64,000 nucleotides of DNA, from positions 124,001 to 188,000 of the forward strand of contig JAJYHX010000003.1 of the NCBI GenBank assembly GCA_021784575.1. Direction: 5' to 3'. The notes below the pieces were generated by a model. That model did no database searches and had not been told where the DNA came from. It saw nothing but the letters and a program-made list of their open reading frames with translations. A program made the translations under genes and the position numbers. The stretch is from Nitrospirota bacterium (GTDB lineage Bacteria > Nitrospirota > JACRHJ01). This document shows positions 42,789 through 50,800 of the stretch, piece by piece; positions within the stretch are counted from its first letter, which is position 1; the number at the start of each line of letters is the position of its first letter.

Positions 42789-42789
42789 G

Positions 42790-44100
42790 CTACATCCTGA
42801 AGAAGCCGTGCGGGCCGTGGGCCGCGCCGGACGCTCCCTTGCCGGCATAGTCCGTAATCACGGTCTCGCCCGCCCTGAGGCCGGAGGTGATCTCCGTGTT
42901 CACGAGGTCGGTAAGCCCGGTCTTCACGCGCACGGGATGAGGGCCGTCCCTGCGCATCACCCAGACGGTATGCCGTTCTCCGCCCTTCCCGCGCTTCCCG
43001 CCCTTTTCCTTTTCAACCTCCGCCTTCATGCCCGGAATCCTCACCCGAAGCGCGGAAGAAGGTATCAGGAGGACGCGCTTTTTCTGCCCGGTGATTATCG
43101 TTATATTCGCCGTCATGCCGGGGCGCAGGAGCCCCTCTTCGTTCTTCACCTCGATTATGCCGGTATACGTGACTACGTTCTGCGTCGTAACGGGGCTGTA
43201 GTATATCTTCGACAGTATTCCCCTGAAGACATGATACGGGAATGCGTCCACGGTGAACTCGGCCTTCTGCCCGACCTTCGTCCGGCCCACGTCCGCCTCG
43301 TCTATCGAGACCGCCACCTGCATGACGGAGAGGTCGCCGATGGTAAGGAGGTTCGGCGTGGCGAAGCTCGCGGCGACGGTCTGGCCCACCTCGACCTCCT
43401 TGTCGATGACGACGCCGGCCATAGGGGATTTGATTATGGACTTGGAGAGGTTCGTCTCGGCGGTGTCAAGATTCGCCTTCGCCTGGCTGACCTGCGCTCT
43501 CGCCTCTTCTATCTGCGCGCCGAGAACGAGGTTCTTGTCCGTATTCGCATTCGCGTCCGCATACTGCGCGCGGGCGTTTCGATACGCCTCCCGCGCGGCG
43601 TCGAGGTCGGAACGCGCGACGGAGCCGGTCTTTATGAGTATCTCGTCGCGTTTATAGTCCGCGTCCGTCTTGTCGAGCGCGGCCTTTGCCTGGTCGATGG
43701 ATGTCTGCACTCCGCTCTTCGTCATGCCGCGGTTGGACTCCATCTCGTCCAGCTTCGCCCGGGCGTTGTCCAGGTTCGCGCGCGCCTGGGCCACCTGCGC
43801 CCGGAAAAGCTCCTGGTCGAGCTTCAAGAGCACCTCTCCCTTTTTTACCGGAGAGTTGTAGTCCACCGTTATTTTCCGTATCGTCCCGGACACCTCCGTG
43901 CCCACGAGGACGGTAGTCTTGGCCTGGAGCTTGCCGGTCGCGGATACGGATGACGTCACGTCTCCGATGCGCACCTTCGCAACGGTGTAGTCTTTGGGGT
44001 TGAACGTCTTTTTCTTTTTGTATATAAACCCGAATACAACAAGACATGCCGCTATTACGGCCAGGGTAAGTATGATTTTCTTCTTACTGCTCTTTTTCAT
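42790..44100 (-). CDS. MacA-type membrane fusion protein
   Basis: A 436-residue periplasmic adaptor: an N-terminal membrane anchor (IILTLAVIAACLVVFGFIY), lipoyl halves (VSGTIRKITVDYNSPVKKGEVLLKLD and SPMAGVVIDKEVEVGQTVA), a long alpha-helical hairpin between them and beta-barrel regions. A Lys/Gly-rich insert (EKEKGGKRGKGGERH) precedes the last barrel strand, and the C-terminus is HGPHGFFRM. It bridges the MacB-type ABC exporter and the TolC-family protein encoded upstream. Confidence 0.92.
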   Translation of the reverse strand: MKKSSKKKIILTLAVIAACLVVFGFIYKKKKTFNPKDYTVAKVRIGDVTSSVSATGKLQAKTTVLVGTEVSGTIRKITVDYNSPVKKGEVLLKLDQELFRAQVAQARANLDNARAKLDEMESNRGMTKSGVQTSIDQAKAALDKTDADYKRDEILIKTGSVARSDLDAAREAYRNARAQYADANANTDKNLVLGAQIEEARAQVSQAKANLDTAETNLSKSIIKSPMAGVVIDKEVEVGQTVAASFATPNLLTIGDLSVMQVAVSIDEADVGRTKVGQKAEFTVDAFPYHVFRGILSKIYYSPVTTQNVVTYTGIIEVKNEEGLLRPGMTANITIITGQKKRVLLIPSSALRVRIPGMKAEVEKEKGGKRGKGGERHTVWVMRRDGPHPVRVKTGLTDLVNTEITSGLRAGETVITDYAGKGASGAAHGPHGFFRM

Positions 44101-44190
44101 CGTGATGCCATTTCATCCAAAGTATGCCGCCAAAAACCGCGGGGGCTCGATTTATCGAACCCGAGGGCGCAATAAACTGCGCCCCTGCAA

Positions 44191-45636
44191 CTACCTGACT
44201 CCCGCGCCCGTGCTCCGCAAGAGCCTTGAATATGCGAGGTGATAGTCGTAATACGCCTGGGCCTCGTCCGTCCTGGCCTGCGTAAGCTGCACCTGCGCGT
44301 CGGTTACGTCTATGATGTTCCCCACCCCGGCCTCATACCGGCCCTGGGCGATGCCCAGGTTCTCGCGAGCCTTCCTGACGGAGACCTTGAGCGCCGCCAC
44401 GCGCGCGCTTGCGTCCTGCACGGCAAGGTATGCCGAGGCCACGTCGTTTTCCACGCCGAGCCTTGCGTCCTCCACCCTGTATTCCGCGGAGAGCGCAGCC
44501 GCCCGCGCCTGCCCGACCTGCGCGACCGTCGCAAAGCCCGAAAATAGCGGAAACGTAATGCCAACCTGGTAGCTCGACGTGTCGGTTATGCCGGGGCTGT
44601 CGAAGTTGTTCCAGTCGTATGCGCCGCTTGCGCTGATTACCGGCATGAACCCGGCGAGCGCCCCCTTCACGGCCAGCCCGTAGGCGTCCTTTTGGGACTG
44701 AAGCGCCTGTATGTCCGGACGGTCCTTTATTGCCATGGCCATATACTGCCCAAGGGTCTTGTCGAGCGGCTCCAGCTCCGGCCTGTCCACGACGACCGTC
44801 GGGGTCATCGGGTCAACAGTCATCCTCGTGTTCAGGTTTATCCTCGCCTGCGTTACGGCGTCGTAGGCCCGTATGACCTGGACCTTCGCGTTATTCACGC
44901 CGACCTCCGCCTGCGTTACGTCGTACCGAGGCTTTACCCCTGTATCGAAGAACCCTTTGGCCTCCCGCAGGTGCTCGTCCGCCTGGGCAAGCGTGTCCTC
45001 GGCCACCTTCACAAGCGTCTGCGCGCGGAGAAGGCCGAAGTATGCGTCCCGGACGTCATAGACGACATTCTGCCGGACGGAGCTCAAGGTCTTGCCGAGG
45101 GCCTTTACGAGCTTCTCGTCGCTCCTGACGGAGTAATACGTCCGCCCGAAGTCGAAGATGTTCCAGTTCCCCGTGAAGCCCCAGAAGGTGGAGTTGTAGC
45201 TGTATGTCGTGTTCGTCATGCCGCCGAACGGTATGAACGACGTTATGCCGTCCCTGTATACGCCGAAACTTATCTGCGGGAGGTAGTTCGAGAACGCCCC
45301 CATAGTCCTGAAACGCCCGGCAATAACGTCCTGCCGCGCGCCTTTTATCCGCGGGTGCTTCCCTAAGGCCGTGGCGATGCAGTCCTCAAGCGTCAGGGCC
45401 GTTTTGGGGACGGCCTTGCCGGCGGGCGCGACGGCCTCCGGCGCGGACGGCAATATAATAAGATTCGGCGAGCCTGAGGCCGGTCGACCGGCCGCCGAGG
45501 ACGCATTGGCAAACGTGAAGCCCGAGACCGGGCTTAAGGCCGGTTTTGCGGCTGCCGGGCTGCCGGCGTCCGCATACGCGGGGACAGCGGCAAGCGCCGC
45601 AATGATTATCAGAACGAATCTTGAGGCTGACGACAT
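44191..45636 (-). CDS. TolC-family outer-membrane efflux protein
   Basis: A 481-residue exported protein with a signal peptide ending AYA and two OEP repeats. Family segments are LTLEDCIATALGKHPRI near residue 80, QNVVYDVRDAYFGLLRAQTLV, and in the second half GVENDVASAYLAVQDASARV and YEAGVGNIIDVTDAQVQLTQA. It forms a trimeric channel across the outer membrane and periplasm. GGAGG precedes the ATG. It is first in the operon tolC-macA-macB(ATPase)-macB(permease)-mqnA. Confidence 0.93.
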   Translation of the reverse strand: MSSASRFVLIIIAALAAVPAYADAGSPAAAKPALSPVSGFTFANASSAAGRPASGSPNLIILPSAPEAVAPAGKAVPKTALTLEDCIATALGKHPRIKGARQDVIAGRFRTMGAFSNYLPQISFGVYRDGITSFIPFGGMTNTTYSYNSTFWGFTGNWNIFDFGRTYYSVRSDEKLVKALGKTLSSVRQNVVYDVRDAYFGLLRAQTLVKVAEDTLAQADEHLREAKGFFDTGVKPRYDVTQAEVGVNNAKVQVIRAYDAVTQARINLNTRMTVDPMTPTVVVDRPELEPLDKTLGQYMAMAIKDRPDIQALQSQKDAYGLAVKGALAGFMPVISASGAYDWNNFDSPGITDTSSYQVGITFPLFSGFATVAQVGQARAAALSAEYRVEDARLGVENDVASAYLAVQDASARVAALKVSVRKARENLGIAQGRYEAGVGNIIDVTDAQVQLTQARTDEAQAYYDYHLAYSRLLRSTGAGVR

Positions 45637-45687
45637 GTTTAAATCCCTCCGGTTATCCCCGATTTATAAATTCACGACATCCATAAG

Positions 45688-45717
45688 AATATGCCGGGGA
45701 CAACCGGTCTATGTCAA
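45688..45717 (-). promoter_or_regulatory. candidate promoter of the tolC-macAB operon
   Basis: Minus strand TTGACA (45717-45712), 18-base spacer, CATATT (45693-45688), giving a leader of about 45 bases with GGAGG. Confidence 0.5.
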
Positions 45718-45879
45718 CAGAAAAGTTACTTTCTTTTCGAGAAAAGAAAGCAGAGGCCCCCACCGCTCATCGAGGGTGGTTTCCGAAATTAGCGCGGGGC
45801 GGCACAAAGAAAAGCCGGACAGTTCTCGCTCTCTATGTAAAAGACAGACGGCGTGGCGGAAAGGTTACATGCGGATTAA

Positions 45880-46097
45880 AATTTACCCCCGCCGCTGTCA
45901 TAACGCCCCCTCGTTCCCCCTCTTATCTTAAGAGGGGGAACGAAGGTAGCCTGCCATTCCCGCCCCGGCTTTATGAACACCGGGGCAGGCTCCGCGAAGA
46001 ATCCACCTTTCGCATGTCATCCCAGCGCCCCCTGCTCATCGTAGGGGCGCGAGTTCACTTGCGCCCGGCTTTACTCATAAAGCAGCCCGGACTCCCG
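45880..46097. repeat. composite intergenic repeat, locus C
   Basis: Holds hairpin copy 11, a CATTCCCGCCCCGGCTTTAT / ACCGGGGCAGGCTCCGCG unit, and a CTCATCGTAGGGGCGCGAG / CTTGCGCCC hairpin followed by GGCTTTACTCATAAA, the same series of units as in locus A. No gene seen between the TolC-family gene and the REC-kinase gene (45637-46445). Confidence 0.75.
45901..45948. repeat. hairpin repeat copy 11
   Basis: TAACGCCCCCTCGTT, arms CCCCCTCTTA and TAAGAGGGGG with loop TCT, then AACGAAGGTAGC. Closest to copies 3 and 8. Confidence 0.85.
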
Positions 46098-46180
46098 TGA
46101 GTAATCCTAATCGGTCGGCGAAGTCAATTGTCAGTGGCTATTCTGAATTAGCTACGCAACCCACCGATTATTAAAGTAAA
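46098..46180. repeat. ~80-bp conserved element, copy C
   Basis: GTGAGTAATCCTAATCGGTC through GATTATTAAAG. Outer stem AATCGGT (46110-46116) pairs perfectly with ACCGATT (46164-46170); inner stem GTGGCTA (46135-46141) pairs with TAGCTAC (46150-46156) with one G-U. Confidence 0.65.
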
Positions 46181-46420
46181 ATTTAGTAAAAACCGCCTCT
46201 TTCCGCCGGTTTTGGAAACTTGGCGGAAAATACCCTCGCGGGCGGGTTTCAGGGCAAAAACCGGGTGCGGGGAAGGTGGCGCGTTTTTACTGGGAAATGG
46301 GAATTCCGCTTGATTCGCAATGAGTTGCGTGTCACATAAACAATCGTTTATTTACAAAGGGTAATTTTATAACTCCTTGAAATTAAATAATATTTCCCCG
46401 GCGGGAACGGAGGCTTCCGG

Positions 46421-46436
46421 TGTTCCACGTGGAACT
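46421..46436. promoter_or_regulatory. parS-like centromere site
   Basis: TGTTCCACGTGGAACT contains the perfect 14-bp palindrome GTTCCACGTGGAAC. It matches the bacterial parS consensus TGTTNCACGTGNAACA at nearly every position and equals, apart from the last base, the form used in Pseudomonas. It lies 10 bases past the REC-kinase stop. ParB-type proteins would bind it to segregate the chromosome origin region. No parA or parB gene is in the window. Confidence 0.65.
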
Positions 46437-46445
46437 TCAAGGGGG

Positions 46446-47669
46446 TCATGCGGCGGAGAACTGCGCACCGCTCTCCAGCGCGGGAAGGCGGATGATGAAG
46501 GTTGCGCCCTTGCCCGGCTCGCTCTCAACATTTATTATGCCGCCGTGGTCGTTAATAACCCTGTCCACGACGGAAAGCCCAAGCCCCGTGCCCTCCCAGT
46601 CGGACTTGGTCGTGTAGAACGGGATAAAAATCTTCTTCAGGGCGTCCTTTTCGATTCCCACGCCCGAATCCTTCAGGCTTATCTCGACGTATTCCCTCTG
46701 CGCTGGCGGCGCGTCCCGGAGAAAGTCCGCCTTTGAATTCCCCTTCATTTTCCTTAGCCGGATGGCAATGTCGCCGCCCTGCGGCATGGCATGGACGGCA
46801 TTCACGAGGAGGTGCGAGAACACCTCCTCCATCTCCTCCGCCGAGGCCAGCACTTCGGGTATCTCCGGCTCCATGTCGAGTTCCACGTTTATGTTGTTCT
46901 TCATGAACTGTGTGGACAGTGTCCGAAGCGACGTCTTTATGGTAGAGAGCAGGTCTATGGGCCTTTTTTCGCGCCTTATCCTGCGCGAGAAGAGGTTCAA
47001 GTTCGTGACAATCGCGTTTATCCTGTCCACGTCAGACATTATCTTCGTCAAGTATTCGCGCTTCGGGTCTTCCTCGGTAATCTCGTCCATCATAATCTGG
47101 GAATAAAGCGCAATGGAATTGAGGGGGTTTCTTATCTCGTGGGCCATGCCGCCGGACATCTCGCCCAGGGACGCAAGGTTGGTCTGCTGGATAAGTTTGT
47201 CCTGGGTCTCGATCAAGTCCTTTGTCCTCTCCTCGACCTTGTGCTCAAGGTCTCGGTTAAGCTCCTGCACCTCCTGCTGGAGATTCCGGGCCGTTATCTC
47301 GGCGCCCCTTATCCTCAGGGTGTCCTTCACAACCTTTATTATCTGCTCCCGGACGAACGGCTTTATGACATAATCACTCGCCCCGGCCTTCATAACCGAC
47401 GCGGCCACTTCCTCGCTACCGCGCCCGGTTACCATAACCACGTAAGTCTCTTCGGAATATTCCTTTATTTTCTTCAGGACTTCAAGGCCGGTCATGTCCG
47501 GCATCATATAGTCGAGGAGAACCAGATGGGGGTTCCCCGCCCTGACCGACTGCATGGCTTCGGAGCCGCTTGTGGCGGAAATCACTTCATACCCGGCGAG
47601 CTCGAGTATCTTGGAGAGGACTTTTACAATGTCCTGCTCATCGTCCACAACGAGTATTTTCTCAGGCAT
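46446..47669 (-). CDS. soluble response-regulator/histidine kinase hybrid
   Basis: A 407-residue cytoplasmic protein with a REC domain first: VVDDE, phospho-acceptor Asp53 in LLDYMMPD, then VTGRGS and the Lys in DYVIKPF. A coiled coil (residues ~125-160) follows, then a HisKA H-box with His177 in MAHEIRNPLNSIALYSQ, and a HATPase domain with N-box HLLVNAVHAM, DSGVGIE and GTGLGLSVV. A kinase controlled by its own receiver is typical of branched phosphorelays. Start at 47669, with AGGGAG about 11 bases upstream. It lies downstream of the surface-protein operon but has its own promoter. Confidence 0.9.
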   Translation of the reverse strand: MPEKILVVDDEQDIVKVLSKILELAGYEVISATSGSEAMQSVRAGNPHLVLLDYMMPDMTGLEVLKKIKEYSEETYVVMVTGRGSEEVAASVMKAGASDYVIKPFVREQIIKVVKDTLRIRGAEITARNLQQEVQELNRDLEHKVEERTKDLIETQDKLIQQTNLASLGEMSGGMAHEIRNPLNSIALYSQIMMDEITEEDPKREYLTKIMSDVDRINAIVTNLNLFSRRIRREKRPIDLLSTIKTSLRTLSTQFMKNNINVELDMEPEIPEVLASAEEMEEVFSHLLVNAVHAMPQGGDIAIRLRKMKGNSKADFLRDAPPAQREYVEISLKDSGVGIEKDALKKIFIPFYTTKSDWEGTGLGLSVVDRVINDHGGIINVESEPGKGATFIIRLPALESGAQFSAA

Positions 47670-47703
47670 TCTGTACTGAACTCCCTTGTAATAATAATCG
47701 TGA

Positions 47704-47732
47704 GCTATATCACAAACATGCAGCAATGTCAA
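47704..47732 (-). promoter_or_regulatory. promoter of the REC-kinase gene
   Basis: Minus strand TTGACA (47732-47727), 17-base spacer, TATAGC (47709-47704) preceded by TG. Leader of about 28 bases. Confidence 0.65.
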
Positions 47733-47846
47733 CAAAATCAATAAAACCGCTCAGAAAACAATGCGCATAATCACTCTTTGGCCCTACCTTAATTAATTCG
47801 ATAACCGTTATTATATCATAAAACCAGTTTTTTTACTTTCCATTAA

Positions 47847-50800
47847 TTACAGGCGGCCCGGCAGGCCCTTCAGGCTTTTTTCGTCCATCTTGACCCTGAG
47901 CTTCAGGTAAGGGCCGCAGCCCCGGAAATCCTCCTGGGCAAGGTCGGAATCGAACTTGTCGAAGGAATAGCCCGCGGAAAGCCATATGTTCTTTATCACC
48001 CTGTAACCGGCCTCCGCCGCGCCTCCGAAAAGGCGGCTTGCGGAATGGTGGTCGGTAAACATCCGGGCGGTGCCGCCTATGTCTACGCGATTGGTCAGGT
48101 CATAGAAGGCCTTTAAGGAGACAAGGTCCGTAAATACGGAAATACCGCCGGCTGCCGAATACTTGCAGGCGTATTTTCCGGTAATCTGCGTCCGGGACGA
48201 TGGCGAGAGCACGCCGTCAGCCGAGAAGATATAGGCGTTGCCGTCCAGCCCCAAAGCCGCCGGGTTCTTCTCGTATTTGTATTCAAACTTAGCAAGGGCG
48301 TTGAATATGTCCGTCCATGCCGGGCGGTATGCTGCTCCCGCCGCCGCCCTGGAGAGTATCCGCGAGCCGGAGACGCCCTGGTCGTCGAAATAGCGCCCGC
48401 TTGCAAGAAGGAAGAAGTCGCTGTTCATTTTGTATGCGCATCCGAGTTCCGCAAGGCATGACGTGTCTCCCGTGGCGTGCCTGTACTCGAAGCGGGAGGT
48501 TGCCTTAATGTCCTTTCCTTCGAGGTATGCAAGCCCCAGGGACGAGGCGAAGGCGTCCGGCTCGGCAAGTTTCTCCTGGCCGGAGAGGGTTTTCAAATCC
48601 TCGACCGAGACGTTGCCCGTAACGCCATAGCCCATGTCGAACCTGTTCCTTATGCCTATGCTCTGCTCGTTCCTGGAACCGTCCGCCCCGCCGACAAGCC
48701 TGTATTCGTCGAACGCCACCGTGTTCCTGGCGATGGTGGATTCCGCGCCCGCGACGGTCCTCGCCTGGGAGCGGTTGTCGAGCTGCAGATACTGCTCGCG
48801 GATGTAAAGGCGGGTGGATTGGGTATACTGGTATGCGACCCCGGCCTCGGTCATGTTGTCCCGGTTGCGCAGTATGTCCTGCGTGCGGTCCGCGCTCACG
48901 GTGACGTCCTTCCAGGGCTTCGCCGAGATGAAAAGCTTCAGCGCGGTAAGCCTGCCCGGTATCTCCTCGCTGTTGTCGAACGGGAAGCGGGTCGTCGGGA
49001 GATTGGCCGGGACGAACTGCTCCGTGGACTGCTGGTACTGGAAGTCCAGTCCGGCCTTGAACATCTTAAGGAAGGCCGTCTTAAGCCCGGCCGAGGCGAA
49101 GTCGTCGTGCATGTGGTTCAGGCGGTCTTTCTCCACGAAGACCTTCCCGTATGCCTCGGTATCCTTCGTTATCCTGTAATCCGCGTCCGCGCCGTAGCTC
49201 TCCTTCCCGGCCTGATAGTTTGTCGCGGACGGGTTCTGGAAAAAATCGCCGATGTTATAATAATACGCGGTTGCCTTCAGGTTTTTTATCGGGTTCGTGA
49301 AGAGCTTCAGCGACCACGCCGAACCAACCTTCGGCGTGAAGATGCTGTCCATGTTGAAGAGCGAATCCGTCTGCGCCCACTCGCCCTTGACGGTAGTCTT
49401 AAACGGCAGGCGGGCCGTAACGTCCGAGCCGAGCATCCTGTTGTCCGACACGCCGTTCTGCTCCACGATGCCGGTGAAGCCCGTCTCAAGCCAGGAGAAC
49501 GGGTCTACCGCCGCGCGGCCCCCGTATACGTAATGCTTCTCGGCGCCCTGGTTCTCGTAGCTCACGATTATATACACGGGGTTGAAGTTGTCGTCCCTTA
49601 CCGGAACCGGGGACCTGAAGAGTATCGAACCCATCTCGTAGTCTATGGTATAGTCCGTCCACCTCGTCATGGGCGCCCTGCTTATGACGCGCTCAGGCTG
49701 GCGCCAGTCCCGCGTCTCGATGACGACCATCTCGCTCCCTACGACAATCGGCGCCTGCGAGAGGAAGTAGTAGCCCGCGATGCCCTTTCCGGGGATCGCG
49801 TCAACCACCTGCTCGTTCTCGGTATGGCTGGCGAAAGAGCGCATCTTGAAATATTTTGTATCCACATCCGTCACAAGGCCGGTGAACGTCCTGCTGTATG
49901 CCGCAAGGCCGCCCTGGTTCAGGCCGGTCTGGAAATCCCCGTAGGTTACGGACGACTTGTCCTTTTCGGCTTTCAGGTAAAGCCTGTCGCTCGACAGCGC
50001 CTCATAGCCCGTCTTGCTGTCGTCGCCAAGAATGGGATACTGGCTCTCGGACTCGACGTTGCTTACGGCGGTCTTGAAAAGCCCCACGTCCTGCTTCTGC
50101 TTCGCGGAATCGTACGCGGCGGTGAGGAGCGTGCCCCAGCCTATGTCGCCCTTGGCGAAGAACGCGCCCCGGCCTCCGAGGAAGAAGTTGCTGCCGAGCC
50201 AGTTGTCGCTCGCAAACGTCCTGTCCCGGGCGTTCCTTGTAGAGCCGCAGCCAATGGCGGCTTCGCCGTCGCCCACGGCAATCATCCTGCGCAGATACGG
50301 GGAGAAGAACACGGGGACGGCGGCCGTCACGCCGTTGCACGATACGGTTATCTTGTCCTTGCCCGTCCGCCACGGGGACTTCAGGTGGAATTTCACGCTG
50401 CCGTCCGCAGGCTCGAACTGCGTCCCAGGCTCTGTTTTGTCCATGTCCCTGTCGAGGATCCTGCCCTTCGGCGAAAGAACCGTTACCGTGCCGGGATAGC
50501 CCACAACCGCGCCTTTTTCGTCGAGTATCTTCACGCTGAATTCCGTAACGGTCTTCCCGTCGGCGGGGATCTCCGCCTTTGCCGGTGTTACGATTATCTT
50601 CGCCGGCCTGCCGGAGGCGCGAAGGGTTATGGCCGCCGCGGTAATCTTCCCGGAGGCGTCCTTAGTCTCGGCCTTTATTATATTGTCCTCGCCCGGCGTA
50701 ACCCCGACGCTTATGAATTCGTATACGGCGACGCCCGTGGCCTGGTCTTTCATCGTCCTGCCGAGATGGCCTTTTACCTCTTCTCCGTTTACATAAAGCG

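Noticed and set aside
42616-43953. 445-codon plus-strand ORF opposite the MacA-type gene
   Set aside because: Shadow frame; the minus strand carries the adaptor with anchor and lipoyl motifs.
20150-46180. CRISPR array among the intergenic repeats
   Set aside because: Repeats are not regularly spaced, occur in both orientations at distant loci, and no cas gene is present.
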